From contig NZ_CP033918.1 of assembly GCF_003815675.1 (NCBI RefSeq), forward strand, positions 1,426,001-1,490,000: DNA of 64,000 bases, in the 5' to 3' direction. Both the position numbers and the translations under genes were made by a program. Of the stretch, positions 1-9,330 are shown one piece after another. Source of the stretch: Chryseobacterium sp. G0186. Its GTDB lineage: Bacteria; Bacteroidota; Bacteroidia; Flavobacteriales; Weeksellaceae. The notes below the pieces were generated by a model, which was not told the DNA's origin, made no database searches, and was given only the letters and a program-made list of their open reading frames with translations. Position 1 is the first letter of the stretch. Every line of letters starts with the position of its first letter.

Positions 1-1
1 T

Positions 2-313
2 TTGATGAATGGTGGATGTTTTTCAACAACCGGACATTTATTGTCATTAATGCGGGAGTATAAAATTGGAAAATTCTACGGTGAATACTCTCAAGGAAGT
101 AACTATAGTAATTCAGGAGGGCAGGCATTTATTTTACCCTATTCGAAAACACGGGTTTGGATCCCTACTTTTCAATACAAAATGAAAACGCCTAATTTTA
201 TTAATGATCCAAAAGGAATAAAACCAGATATTGAAATACAAATACAACCCAACGACCTGAAGACAAAATTTGATAGACAAATGGATTTTGTAATAAAATC
301 CATCCAAAAATAG
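2..313 (+). CDS. S41 family peptidase, C-terminal fragment (5' end outside window)
   Basis: Only the last ~103 codons are present; the frame is open to the left edge, so the start is missing. The visible part matches the end of S41 (C-terminal processing/tail-specific) peptidases as found in Bacteroidetes exported proteins: an N-G-G-C-F-S-T-T stretch around the helix after the catalytic serine, then a G-E-Y-S-Q-G-S-N-Y-S-N-S-G-G glycine-rich loop, strands ending in a proline-rich turn, and the characteristic G-I-K-P-D-I-E-I segment near the end. The catalytic Ser/Lys core would lie partly outside the window. The enzyme would be a periplasmic or outer-membrane-associated serine protease. Family call is from motif reading; substrate unknown. 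Confidence 0.72.
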   Translation: MMNGGCFSTTGHLLSLMREYKIGKFYGEYSQGSNYSNSGGQAFILPYSKTRVWIPTFQYKMKTPNFINDPKGIKPDIEIQIQPNDLKTKFDRQMDFVIKSIQK

Positions 314-497
314 GTATCCAACATTTTGATTATCAGCATTAAATAAAAACATGTTAGTTTATAACAAATTAATTAAAAACAGGAATTCTTCTCCAGGATT
401 TTCTTTGATAGCAACAACAAATACCTTGGCTGTAAATCTTTTTACATAGCTACAATTAATACCAGTATATTTATATTCTAAAAATCATTTAAAGTCA

Positions 498-1565
498 ATG
501 AAAATAAGCTTGTGTCTAATTGTGAAAAATGAGGAGAAAGTTCTAGGCAGATGTTTAGAGAATGTAGCAAAATTTGCAGATGAAATCATCATTGTAGATA
601 CCGGCTCTACGGATAACACCAAAGAAATTGCTCAACAATTTACAGACAAAGTTTTCGATTTCGAATGGATTAATGATTTTTCGGCAGCGCGTAATTTTGC
701 ATTTTCCAAAGCGGTTATGGATTATCAGATGTGGCTGGATGCTGATGATGTTGTTCCGGAAAAATCAGTTGCAGAAATCAATGAGCTGAAGAAAACCCTG
801 AAAGATCATGTTGAAATGGTCACTATGAAATATGTTTTGTCCTTTGACCAAAACAACAATCCTGTTTTTCATTCAACACGGGAAAGATTATTTAAAAGAA
901 GTAAAAATTATCAATGGATGGATCCGGTTCACGAATGCATTCCTTTGATCGGTAATTTACATTATACGGATATTGAAATTTGGCACAAAAAGGCAAAGTC
1001 TGAAGAGCCTTCTACGAGAAATATAGATATATACAGAACTTTAGAGAAGAATGGAAAAGAGTTTTCTGCAAGACAATGGTATTATTATGCCAGGGAACTG
1101 AAAGACCATCAAGAGACCACTAAAGCTGTAGCCTGTTATGAAAAGTTTTTAAATTTAGGTTCGGGCTGGGTAGAAGATATCATCACGGCTTGTCATCAGC
1201 TAGCCATTGAATATAAAAAGATGGGTGCTAGAGAAAAAATCCTGCCGATCTTATTCAAAAGCTTTGAATATGATATACCGAGACCGGAAATATGTTGTGA
1301 ATTAGGATATTACTATAAAGAGGAGCAAAATTATCACCAGGCATTTAAATGGTTTGATTTGGCGACAAGGCTTCCTGATTCTAATCCTGTAGGTTTTGTA
1401 TTTTCTGATTATTCAGGATATATTCCTAATATTGAGGCTTGTGTTTGTTTATCTTTTTTAGGAGAATATAAAAAAGCCAACGAATACAATGAGAAAGCCT
1501 CCCTTTCAAGACCAGACTGTTCTTCTGTAAGACAAAATAGAGAGTATTTAAGAGATCGAATGTAA
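498..1565 (+). CDS. Glycosyltransferase family 2 with C-terminal TPR-like region
   Basis: A 355-residue cytoplasmic protein without signal peptide. Residues 1-~100 form a GT-A nucleotide-sugar binding half: the N-terminal strand S-L-C-L-I-V-K-N-E-E, the I-I-V-D-T-G-S-T-D-N-T motif near residue 33, and W-L-D-A-D-D near residue 79, the metal-binding DxD. Residues ~190-350 are helical with spaced aromatic/alanine patterns (W-Y-Y-Y-A-R-E-L, C-Y-E-K-F-L, A-F-K-W-F-D-L-A) that look like tetratricopeptide repeats. This two-part layout is known for the SunS-like TPR glycosyltransferases; sugar and acceptor cannot be told. The ATG at 498 is the first in frame and starts directly in the GT-A strand. 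It stands alone on this strand with ~180 bp before and after. Confidence 0.85.
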   Translation: MKISLCLIVKNEEKVLGRCLENVAKFADEIIIVDTGSTDNTKEIAQQFTDKVFDFEWINDFSAARNFAFSKAVMDYQMWLDADDVVPEKSVAEINELKKTLKDHVEMVTMKYVLSFDQNNNPVFHSTRERLFKRSKNYQWMDPVHECIPLIGNLHYTDIEIWHKKAKSEEPSTRNIDIYRTLEKNGKEFSARQWYYYARELKDHQETTKAVACYEKFLNLGSGWVEDIITACHQLAIEYKKMGAREKILPILFKSFEYDIPRPEICCELGYYYKEEQNYHQAFKWFDLATRLPDSNPVGFVFSDYSGYIPNIEACVCLSFLGEYKKANEYNEKASLSRPDCSSVRQNREYLRDRM

Positions 1566-1693
1566 TGAATCTCTCCTTTTTCCTAATTTTTATCAATCTG
1601 TTTTAATCTCAAGTCATCTGATAACAGAAACAGTAAAAAAATATCTTGTATTTTTTTTAATTATAAATTAATATAGTTATCATAATATAATTA

Positions 1694-1701
1694 TATATTT
1701 G
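1694..1701 (+). promoter_or_regulatory. Candidate -7 box TATATTTG before the T9SS/collagen operon
   Basis: TATATTTG fits the Bacteroidetes sigma-70 -7 consensus TAnnTTTG and lies 39 bp before the ATG at 1741, in a very AT-rich stretch. No TTG sits at the expected 17-23 nt upstream, so only the -7 half is supported. Confidence 0.4.
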
Positions 1702-1740
1702 ATAAATAATAAAAACTAATAATATATACCTCAATATGAC

Positions 1741-2226
1741 ATGAAAACTACACTTTATACACTTTCCTTGTTTCTTGTCAGTTTCTCGATTCAGGTTTCG
1801 GGACAAGAAACCCTAAATACGAGCGGCATTAATATGTCAGGTACCTCAGGGAATGTCTCCGCTTCTTTAGGTCAGACTTTTTACGAAACGGCGTCTTCTC
1901 CTGCGGGAAATATTGCAACAGGTGTTCAGCATTCTTATGAAATTACACCCACATTAGGCGTTGGTATCACCGAAATCAGTTTAAATCTTAATATCTACCC
2001 AAACCCTACAGCAGATATTCTCAATCTGAAGATGGGATTTAAAGATTATAATCAATATCGCTATGATATCTTTGATGGCAGTGGTAAGTTGCTGACAAGT
2101 CAACCTATTCTTCAGCCACAAACTCAAATTATAATGGCTTCCTATCCGGCTTCAATCTATTTATTAAAAGTATCAAAAGAGGGTAAGACCATCAAAATTT
2201 TTAAGGTTTTAAAAACAGATAAATAA
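1741..2226 (+). CDS. Exported T9SS type A sorting-domain protein
   Basis: 161 residues. Residues 1-22 are a signal peptide (short basic start, hydrophobic core, cleavage after S-G-Q). Residues ~25-75 contain a Ser/Gly-rich region (S-G-T-S-G-N-V-S-A-S-L-G-Q) often seen in small flavobacterial secreted proteins, and residues ~85-161 are a T9SS type A tail: L-N-I-Y-P-N-P at its start, Y-D-I-F-D-G-S-G-K in the middle, S-I-Y-L-L-K-V and a basic end. Such tails direct export across the outer membrane by the Por system and are cleaved or anchored there. It lies 20 bp upstream of the collagen-like gene on the same strand and is probably co-transcribed. No enzymatic domain is visible. Confidence 0.8.
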   Translation: MKTTLYTLSLFLVSFSIQVSGQETLNTSGINMSGTSGNVSASLGQTFYETASSPAGNIATGVQHSYEITPTLGVGITEISLNLNIYPNPTADILNLKMGFKDYNQYRYDIFDGSGKLLTSQPILQPQTQIIMASYPASIYLLKVSKEGKTIKIFKVLKTDK

Positions 2227-2246
2227 TATATAAAAACTAATTACCT

Positions 2247-3554
2247 ATGAAAAAGCTTTCTTTTCTAGCAGCCACTCTGGCTTCTGCTTTAGTGTTTTCA
2301 CAAGTGCAGGATGCCATGAGTTATCAGGCTATTATCAGAAATTCAAGTAATCAATTGGTTAGCAATCAGAATGTAGGAATGAGATTTTCTATATTAAAAG
2401 GTTCTACAACAGGAACAGTAGTATATTCCGAAACTCAAAATCAGCCTACCAATATCAATGGTTTAGTCACTGTAAAAATAGGTGCCGGAACTTTAGTGAG
2501 TGGCTCTTATTCTACCATTAACTGGGGATCTGATATTTACTTCATCAAAATAGAAACAGATCCCAATGGATCCAATAACTATACCATAACAGGAACATCA
2601 CAGTTATTAAGCGTTCCTTATGCGTTATATGCTAAAACTTCAGGGAGTTCCCTTCCTGGCCCTCAAGGAGCAACAGGTGCTGCAGGACCACAAGGGATTC
2701 AGGGAATTACTGGAGCAACAGGGCCAGTTGGTGCTCAGGGAATAGCAGGAATAACGGGACCAACTGGACCGATAGGTGCTCAGGGAGTAGCAGGAATAAC
2801 GGGACCTACAGGACCGGTAGGTGCTCAGGGAGTAGCAGGAATAACGGGACCTACAGGACCAGTAGGTGCTCAGGGAATAGCAGGAATAACGGGACCTACA
2901 GGACCAGTAGGTACTCAGGGAGTAGCAGGAATAACGGGACCTACAGGACCAGTAGGTGCTCAGGGAGTAGCAGGAATAACGGGACCAACTGGACCCCAGG
3001 GGATCCAGGGAGTTACAGGAGCAACGGGTTCAGGTTTTGCCAATGGGACAGCTTCAGGACAGGTTTATATAACAGGATCAACTCCATTTGCTCCGTCTAG
3101 TCCAGTAAATATAAGTGGTGACATTACCATGAACTCTTCCGGAGTTACAACGATTGGAAATTCTAAGGTAACAACAACTCAAATTGCTGATGCGTCTGTT
3201 ACCGTAGCCAAAATATCTACCTCTTCCGGTACAGCGAGTTCTTCCACATATCTTAGAGGGGATGGAACCTGGTCTGCACCAGGCAGCGGTGGTGTACAAC
3301 TATTAACAGGAACAGCTAATATAACCCTGCCAGCATCAGGATCAGCAGGCACATTTACCATTACGGTCAATGGCGCAGCTGTAGGTGATGCGGTTATTGT
3401 AAACCCAATTGGTACTATTTCGGCAAGCCCCAGTACTTATCCACCTATCTATACGACAAAAGTAACAGCTGCAAATACTGTCACTGTTTATATATATGAT
3501 TCCGGTACTGGTGGCGGCTCATCCTTATCTTTTAAGGCAACTGTGATCAAGTAG
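2247..3554 (+). CDS. Exported collagen-like repeat protein
   Basis: 435 residues. Signal peptide 1-18 (cleavage near V-F-S-Q). Residues ~20-130 form an N-terminal domain with S-Y-Q-A-I-I-R-N-S-S and S-V-P-Y-A-L-Y-A-K, common at the start of Bacteroidetes tail-fibre-like surface proteins. Residues ~138-262 are Gly-X-Y collagen-like triplets, including a 15-residue unit (GPTGPVGAQGVAGIT) repeated about six times. Residues ~265-345 (T-T-Q-I-A-D-A-S-V-T-V, Y-L-R-G-D-G-T-W) resemble phage tail-fibre-type trimeric segments, and the last ~90 residues are a beta-rich domain. No T9SS tail is visible. The likely role is an extracellular fibrous or adhesive protein. It is second in an operon with the T9SS protein 20 bp upstream and ends before a strong hairpin. 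Confidence 0.82.
   Translation: MKKLSFLAATLASALVFSQVQDAMSYQAIIRNSSNQLVSNQNVGMRFSILKGSTTGTVVYSETQNQPTNINGLVTVKIGAGTLVSGSYSTINWGSDIYFIKIETDPNGSNNYTITGTSQLLSVPYALYAKTSGSSLPGPQGATGAAGPQGIQGITGATGPVGAQGIAGITGPTGPIGAQGVAGITGPTGPVGAQGVAGITGPTGPVGAQGIAGITGPTGPVGTQGVAGITGPTGPVGAQGVAGITGPTGPQGIQGVTGATGSGFANGTASGQVYITGSTPFAPSSPVNISGDITMNSSGVTTIGNSKVTTTQIADASVTVAKISTSSGTASSSTYLRGDGTWSAPGSGGVQLLTGTANITLPASGSAGTFTITVNGAAVGDAVIVNPIGTISASPSTYPPIYTTKVTAANTVTVYIYDSGTGGGSSLSFKATVIK
2721..2990 (+). repeat. 45-bp tandem repeat in the collagen-like gene
   Basis: About six in-frame copies of a 45-bp unit coding G-P-T-G-P-V-G-A-Q-G-V-A-G-I-T. The copies differ at only a few positions (V/I, A/T), so they are recent and could change in number by slippage or recombination while keeping the reading frame. 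Confidence 0.85.
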
Positions 3555-3605
3555 ATCATATGTTATTTTTACAAAGCAAATAATAATCGTATATGATTAA
3601 ATATC

Positions 3606-3637
3606 AAAAAAATCCAGTAGTTTACTGGATTTTTTTT
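3606..3637. terminator. Bidirectional rho-independent terminator
   Basis: Stem ATCCAGTA / TACTGGAT with a 3-nt loop, flanked by an A-run on the left and a T-run of nine on the right. It lies between the convergent collagen-like gene (+) and serine hydrolase (-) and would serve both. Confidence 0.85.
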
Positions 3638-3695
3638 GTATTTGATGAAAATAAAACTGTTTAAGCTTTGTATGTAACTTTCAAGACTATTGTGA

Positions 3696-4994
3696 TTATT
3701 TATTCTTTCTTACGACTTCTTTTACCCCTCCTTTCGTCAGAATTATAGAATGGTAAAGCCCCGTACTGTCCGGAATGAATTCAATTGTCCTGTCATTATT
3801 ATCTGCTCTGAAAAATTTAGTTGCAGACTCCGGGATAAGTTCCATTTCCACACTGTTAAAATAAAGTTTACCATTAACCTTCAATATGTTAATTTTATCA
3901 TACGTACCAACGTATTGATCATATAAACTTTTGTCTATTTCAATTCGGGAGTGTTTGTAAGGAAGCTCTACCTCTTTTCCCAACGCAATGGCGGAAAGTC
4001 CATAAGCTATAATATGGGAAAATGATTCGTTATTAGAAAGTACCGTCACAAAAAGTTTGTCGTCTGTAAATCGGTTAAAGGAAGTTATTGTACCAAAAAA
4101 ACCACCGTCATGGGCTATTAATTGATGCCCGTGATTGTAAAAAGGATTGATGATAAAGCCATATCCCCAATTTTCAGTACTATACGGCTTAAACATTAGT
4201 TTTTTCATCTGTGCCGAAAGAATATCTGTTCCATATAAAGCATTATCCCATAAGGCCAGATCCTCAACAGTAGAATAAACGCCATCATGCCCCAGATTAA
4301 TTTCCCAGTTGATATAAGGATTGTGGACAAGCCCGTTTTCTGTGTGATGGTAAGCCTTCGCCTTTTTTGAAACTATAGACTCATTATTACTGACGCCTGT
4401 ATTCTTCATCCCTGCTTTCTCAAATATATTCTTCTTTAAGAAAACCGCATACTTCTCCCCTGACACTTTTTCAATGATCTTAGCCAATAAATAATAGCCA
4501 ATATTACTGTATTCACTTTTGGTTCCGGGAGAGAATTCGTAAGGCATCTTCTTTATTTCGGCATAGGCAGAGTCTTTATCCATAGAGCTTAAGGCTATTT
4601 CTTTAAACCCCATAGCCAGCCCTGAGGTATGTGATAACAACATATGGATCGTAACACTGTCGGCTTTTGGGTAATCCGGCAGAAATTTACTCAGCTTATC
4701 ATCAAGAGACAGCTTCCCTCTTTCAATCAATAGAAGGATAGCTGTAGCGGTAAATTGTTTTGTTACTGAGGCCAGTTGAAATTTAGTATCTATGGTATTT
4801 TTAATATTCCATTCGTAATCTGCCAAACCATATGCCCTTTTAAGTAAAACATGGCCGTCTTTCGTCACAAGGACAGTGCCGCTAAAATTATTTATTTCAA
4901 CCTGAGCCTGCATATATTTCGCAAGATGAGCCGACACATTTTTCTGTCCAAAAATAAGAGTTGAAAATAACAGTAGTATTAGAATGGGTTTCAT
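3696..4994 (-). CDS. Serine hydrolase, beta-lactamase class C / PBP-like (PF00144 type)
   Basis: 432 residues with a signal peptide (residues 1-16, cleavage near F-G-Q). Catalytic motifs of the penicillin-recognising serine hydrolases are present: S-V-T-K at 76-79 (nucleophile and general base), Y-S-N in T-K-S-E-Y-S-N-I-G-Y, and H-D-G-G in place of K-T-G. The last ~90 residues form a separate beta domain. These enzymes act in the periplasm as esterases, D-aminopeptidases or carboxypeptidases; the family motif alone does not prove beta-lactam hydrolysis. The AraC-type regulator lies 76 bp upstream on the same strand, suggesting a regulator-target pair. Confidence 0.87.
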   Translation of the reverse strand: MKPILILLLFSTLIFGQKNVSAHLAKYMQAQVEINNFSGTVLVTKDGHVLLKRAYGLADYEWNIKNTIDTKFQLASVTKQFTATAILLLIERGKLSLDDKLSKFLPDYPKADSVTIHMLLSHTSGLAMGFKEIALSSMDKDSAYAEIKKMPYEFSPGTKSEYSNIGYYLLAKIIEKVSGEKYAVFLKKNIFEKAGMKNTGVSNNESIVSKKAKAYHHTENGLVHNPYINWEINLGHDGVYSTVEDLALWDNALYGTDILSAQMKKLMFKPYSTENWGYGFIINPFYNHGHQLIAHDGGFFGTITSFNRFTDDKLFVTVLSNNESFSHIIAYGLSAIALGKEVELPYKHSRIEIDKSLYDQYVGTYDKINILKVNGKLYFNSVEMELIPESATKFFRADNNDRTIEFIPDSTGLYHSIILTKGGVKEVVRKNK

Positions 4995-5070
4995 AAACTA
5001 TTCAATGATATTATTAGACTGCAATGTTACTACTTAATAAGCCGACATCATTGTATTTTTGTAAACCCCA

Positions 5071-5895
5071 TTAAATAAACATCCATTTTATAAGATCTTT
5101 TTCAAGGGTTGTTATTTTTGAAAAAAAAACTTTTGGTGTAAAACCTGTTAATTTTTTAAAATCCCTGATCATGTGTGACTGGTCAAAATAGTCTACGCTA
5201 TAAGACAATCCTACTCTATTTTTCTCATCAAGCTGGCTTTGAATAGCTGCCCTGAATCTGATGATTTTTTTGAACTGCGAGGGTGTTTTACAAATATGCT
5301 GATCAAAATGCTTGTTTATTGTTGTTCGTGACCGACCCGTTGTTTCAGACAACTTCGTTATAGATTGGTTGATGTTATCGGTATGTAACATTTCGGTAAG
5401 AACCTCCGTTAACAAAGCATTCTCAAACGGATGAAATTTTGAAAGCCAATACAATTCTATGGCTCTGATTTTTTCGTTCGGGTCTTTTATGGAAAGAATG
5501 GTCGCCATAGTTCCTTTATAATCCTCATAGGGACTAAAATCAGGAAAGCTTCCCTCTGAATAATGTTTTAAATTATTCGGTATAAAAGCATTTATGCCCA
5601 ATGGTTTAAAGTAAGTGGTAACTTCATTGATTATGCCTTCGTAGCTAACCAATACCGGTTCATTAAAATCGCATACCAGATTGGTTTCAATTGGATTAGA
5701 CTGGCAGTATCTGGTCGTTATTTTGTTTTTGGTGACCAGGGTTTCTGTTTTCTCCCCCATTGTGACAATGGTATAGATACTCGGAAAGGTAAAATATGTC
5801 GCAGGAGATTCTTCAGAGGTCTGCTCAAGGATGTAAAAGCATTCGATATATTTTTTTAATACAGGATTTTCAGGTCTATAGATTTTTATGGTCAT
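5071..5895 (-). CDS. AraC family transcriptional regulator
   Basis: 274 residues. The N-terminal ~150 residues form a beta-rich sensing region (Y-R-P-E-N-P-V-L-K-K-Y-I-E-C-F-Y at the start) like the DUF6597-type domain of Bacteroidetes AraC proteins. The C-terminal ~100 residues hold the two helix-turn-helix units: K-L-S-E-T-T-G-R-S-R-T-T-I-N-K-H-F near residue 185 and the second unit V-D-Y-F-D-Q-S-H-M-I-R-D-F-K-K-L-T-G-F-T-P near 235-255, which carries the usual family signature. It is cytoplasmic and DNA-binding. It directly precedes the serine hydrolase on the same strand and may control it. Inducer unknown. Confidence 0.88.
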   Translation of the reverse strand: MTIKIYRPENPVLKKYIECFYILEQTSEESPATYFTFPSIYTIVTMGEKTETLVTKNKITTRYCQSNPIETNLVCDFNEPVLVSYEGIINEVTTYFKPLGINAFIPNNLKHYSEGSFPDFSPYEDYKGTMATILSIKDPNEKIRAIELYWLSKFHPFENALLTEVLTEMLHTDNINQSITKLSETTGRSRTTINKHFDQHICKTPSQFKKIIRFRAAIQSQLDEKNRVGLSYSVDYFDQSHMIRDFKKLTGFTPKVFFSKITTLEKDLIKWMFI

Positions 5896-6295
5896 CCCTT
5901 TAGCTTTTAAATGTATGTGAGTGCTGTAAATTTAGCTCAATTAACATTCAGAAACAACCAAAAACAATTAATAACCCGAGAATGAAATAAACAATAAAAA
6001 TTTGAAAACTTAACATGCAAAACTGCAAAAAGTTTGCCCTGTTAAACAGGAAAGGTTTTATTAGAATATTATTCATTCTAACCTATCTTTTTAATTAAGC
6101 TTCTGGCAAAACTTCTCCTATAATCCGTCTGATGTCTTTCCATTTTTATTAATAATTTCACATTCAAAAATAAATATTATTTTTAATTATTATTAATATA
6201 CCACTTTCAACAATACTACAACAAACAAATCGCTTGAAATATTAGTACATTTGTAAGCCATCATTTCAAACAAATTACCATTGAACTCAAATCGA
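5896..6295. other. Divergent intergenic region
   Basis: 400 bp between two divergently transcribed regulators, very AT-rich. The only element I can support is the TACATTTG box near its right end. No ORF or clear hairpin is seen. Confidence 0.6.
6246..6253 (+). promoter_or_regulatory. Candidate -7 box TACATTTG
   Basis: Matches TAnnTTTG and lies 43 bp before the ATG at 6296. No TTG occurs at -33 spacing; the nearest TTG is only 9 nt away. It also argues for the ATG at 6296 rather than the TTG at 6281. Confidence 0.4.
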
Positions 6296-7909
6296 ATGAA
6301 ACTTTCCCAGTTTATTTTATTCATCGTTGTCTTCCATCTGTTTACTTTAGGAAAAAGCCAGAAAGTATCCGAAGAACAACTCAAAAAAGAATTGCATCAG
6401 ACACAAGATAAGATAGGCAATACAGGTATTGTAAACAGTACCATACAGCAACTGGAAAAAAGTTACAGAACAGCAAAGGAAAATAAATACAATGTTGCTT
6501 TTCTCATTGGTGCCGAACTGATGCGAACCTATTCAACATTGGATAATGCAGAGAAAGTGATTGAAATTTCAACAGACTTGGAAAACTACATCAATGAAGA
6601 TTCGTCACCACAGGAAATATCCAATATGTACAAGATGAAAGCAGGATCATTGGGTGATTTGGGATTCCTGGAAGATTCTCATAAAGCCTACCAGGCTTCC
6701 AAAAAATATCTAAAAAAAATCAAGGATAATGATGTACGTCATTATTACGGTAGTTTATTTTATTCTAACTATTCCGGTTATTTTGATCAGAGCAAAAAAC
6801 AACCGGACTCTGTACGTTTATATCTTATAAAAGGACTGAGCGAGGCAGAAAAAATATCCGAGAAACATTCCAAGATATCATCAAAACAGAAATATGATTT
6901 GATTGTTTCCATACAGGCTAACCTGGCCTTGTATTATTTATGGATCATTCAGCCCACCGATCCAAAGACAGCAGAATCCTATCTTTTAAAATCATTGATG
7001 ATTGCAGAAAACAGGGAAATAAGTTCACTCAATGAAATGAACCTATACAGAACTGCAGGTGATTTTTACTTTGACCAGAAAGATAATGAAAAGGCTATAC
7101 ATTATGCTCAGAAAGGCTTACAACTGGAACAAAAAATCTCATCCCCTTCCAGTCGGGAAATCTTCTACGAAATATTGACGGAGGCATATCTGGCAAAAAA
7201 TAATATTCTGGAAGGAAAAAAATACAGTCAGCTTCTTACAGAGCTCAAGGACAGTATAAAAACTGCAGAAAAGCATTCGGTAAATAAAGTTACCAAAGCG
7301 ATAAAAAAAGAAAAAGATAATGAAAAAAACAGTACTCTTAAAAACTATTTATATATTTTCTTTATCATAATAATACTGGGATGTGGTGGTATTTGGTACT
7401 ATTGGAAAAACAGAAATAAAGTCTTGCAACAGAGATTTCAGGAACTTATTACCAAAATAAAGCATGAGTCAGAAACTCGGAATGATGAAATGGAGAAAGA
7501 TGAAGAAAAAGCAATAAAGGCTCCGAAAACCATTGCCGAGGAAACAGTTAATCAACTCTTGAGTAAGATATCCAAATTTGAAAAAACAGAAAAATACCTG
7601 AAAAGTGATATTACAATAGCGGGTATGGCAAGTAATTTTGGAACTAATACAAAATATCTTTCAGAAGTCATAAAATCCAGTAAGGATAAGAACTTCAACC
7701 ATTACATCAATAGCCTTAGAATTGAATACATTACCAGGAAACTGTATGAGGATGCAGTATACAGAAAGTATAAAATCGTTTCTTTGGCAGAACTATGTGG
7801 GTATGCCAACCCTAGAGTTTTTCAGACTGCATTTAAAAATGAAACCGGCCTAACTCCCTCAGATTTCATTAACAATCTAAAAAAGGAGACCGAACCGGAA
7901 ATGCCGTAA
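6296..7909 (+). CDS. TPR - transmembrane - AraC HTH regulator
   Basis: 537 residues from the ATG at 6296; an in-frame TTG 15 bp upstream gives five extra residues but the ATG starts a clean signal sequence (cleavage near K-S-Q). Residues ~25-340 are helical repeats typical of periplasmic tetratricopeptide regions (S-H-K-A-Y-Q-A-S-K-K-Y, A-I-H-Y-A-Q-K-G-L-Q-L). A single membrane segment follows at ~355-375 (Y-I-F-F-I-I-I-I-L-G). The cytoplasmic end has a Lys/Glu-rich linker and an AraC HTH (I-A-G-M-A-S-N-F-G-T-N-T-K-Y-L-S-E-V-I; L-A-E-L-C-G-Y-A-N-P-R-V-F-Q-T-A-F). This layout is well known in Flavobacteriia as a one-component membrane sensor. The target is unknown; the nearest genes are far or divergent. 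Confidence 0.88.
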   Translation: MKLSQFILFIVVFHLFTLGKSQKVSEEQLKKELHQTQDKIGNTGIVNSTIQQLEKSYRTAKENKYNVAFLIGAELMRTYSTLDNAEKVIEISTDLENYINEDSSPQEISNMYKMKAGSLGDLGFLEDSHKAYQASKKYLKKIKDNDVRHYYGSLFYSNYSGYFDQSKKQPDSVRLYLIKGLSEAEKISEKHSKISSKQKYDLIVSIQANLALYYLWIIQPTDPKTAESYLLKSLMIAENREISSLNEMNLYRTAGDFYFDQKDNEKAIHYAQKGLQLEQKISSPSSREIFYEILTEAYLAKNNILEGKKYSQLLTELKDSIKTAEKHSVNKVTKAIKKEKDNEKNSTLKNYLYIFFIIIILGCGGIWYYWKNRNKVLQQRFQELITKIKHESETRNDEMEKDEEKAIKAPKTIAEETVNQLLSKISKFEKTEKYLKSDITIAGMASNFGTNTKYLSEVIKSSKDKNFNHYINSLRIEYITRKLYEDAVYRKYKIVSLAELCGYANPRVFQTAFKNETGLTPSDFINNLKKETEPEMP

Positions 7910-8456
7910 TACAAAACAACTTGAAAAACTGATTGCTCTTTTATCAAAGATTGATATTTACACAAAAGACAATGAAGTAACTGTTATACAGTAGATTTCA
8001 TATCTCTTATTTCAAAAAATCATAAGAAAAGAACATTAAGATCTTTTGAAGAACGGTTTTACACCTAGTCCGTAGGAGTATAAAATCTTATAAATTCATA
8101 TTTCTCAGTCATCATTCTTTTTACTTGGGATAATCATTTCCAATCCGGAAACCTCTTTCCTATTGTTCAATGTAAAGATAAAAACTCCAATCAAGGTTCA
8201 TTAGCTTTGGGAACTTTTTTATGAATTCGAGTGTTATTATTTATCATTTACGCAAGTTTAATGACACCTATATCCTGAAAAATTAAATACCTATTTGGGA
8301 TTTTTTAAAATTTCAAAAAACGCCCCACCATTTCCCAATCAATTGATTTTCAGTACGTGAAATTTGTAAAATAAATCAAACAGTACATGAAACTTTCCGA
8401 ATTCTTCCTTCATTAGGCTTGTATAGCCATTGTGGCAACCATAATATTGCACCAAA
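7910..8456. other. 547-bp non-coding gap
   Basis: AT-rich sequence with stops in all frames at short distance. I see no convincing gene, RNA or long hairpin in it; it separates the TPR-AraC regulator from the surface-protein locus. Confidence 0.6.
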
Positions 8457-9053
8457 ATGACAACCGATTCTGAAAATAACATGATGAACCAACTCTTCTC
8501 TCTGCATTTATTTGGAGGGAGGAGATTTTTCCTGTTCATCCTTTTGCTAGTCAACTTTCAGATCGTACAGGGCATTTCCAGGCACAGTGAAGCCCCCTCA
8601 TCAGATAGTTCTCCCTCATCAAGTACACTATTTATCTCAGAGGGGACCATCGTTTCAGGGGCGGAACGAATATATATTTCCCATCCAAAAAAGGAAAAAA
8701 TAAAGAAAGCTTCCAAAAGAAAAAATGTATTTATATCCAGCAAAAGAAAGCAAAAGAAAGAGGAAAACCTTTCTCAGTCCCTTAAAAACAATAATAAAAC
8801 TGTACTAATTTTCAGTAGAGATACACAATCAGAAAAAGCTTTACTGTCTGCTTCTAACAATAACAAGCAAATTGTAAGCCCCCACATGATGAAATTCATT
8901 CTGCTGAGATCTGAAAGTCAATCATCTGTTTTGCTCTGTTTACTGGATATTTATCTGAAAAAAATCCATAAAAGTGACTGGTTTTCTAATCTGAGGTTTT
9001 TCCAGAACTTCAACCGACCTCCCCCATTCTTACATAGGGCTATTATCGCTTAG
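8457..9053 (+). CDS. Small exported protein of unknown function
   Basis: 198 residues from the ATG at 8457; ATGs at 8481 and 8484 are equally possible starts. A hydrophobic stretch (F-F-L-F-I-L-L-L-V-N-F-Q-I-V-Q-G, ~25-40) would act as a signal sequence or anchor. Then come a Ser-rich segment (S-S-D-S-S-P-S-S-S), a short motif L-F-I-S-E-G-T-I-V-S-G-A-E-R-I-Y-I, a strongly basic Lys-rich stretch (~78-105), and a second hydrophobic region near the end with a P-P-P-F close. I do not recognise the family. The SEGT-I-V-S-G-x-E motif resembles small flavobacterial secreted proteins that I recall next to large repeat proteins, which fits its place ahead of the giant gene. Confidence 0.55.
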   Translation: MTTDSENNMMNQLFSLHLFGGRRFFLFILLLVNFQIVQGISRHSEAPSSDSSPSSSTLFISEGTIVSGAERIYISHPKKEKIKKASKRKNVFISSKRKQKKEENLSQSLKNNNKTVLIFSRDTQSEKALLSASNNNKQIVSPHMMKFILLRSESQSSVLLCLLDIYLKKIHKSDWFSNLRFFQNFNRPPPFLHRAIIA

Positions 9054-9330
9054 TCAATCATCAGATAACTTCTATTCAATAAAAATTCCGAAATAATTCA
9101 TCCTTATTCGCCGGTTTATCCGAGACGAACAGGCAATTTATTGTATTGACTCAAACAAAAAAGGATGAAAAAATATCATCATAAATAAGAACCCAGAACC
9201 TTATCAGGCTTTATGATCGCTGTTATAATTCTTGCCAACAGCCCTCTGGAAATCAGCAAGCATCGATACTAAGGCTTAATGTAAGCCAAGAATAAAAAAC
9301 ATTCCATTCATCTAAACCTATTTAAAAATC

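Noticed and set aside
2640..3040. Regular repeats that could be mistaken for a CRISPR array
   Set aside because: The repeats are contiguous, in frame and code Gly-X-Y triplets; there are no unique spacers and no cas genes.
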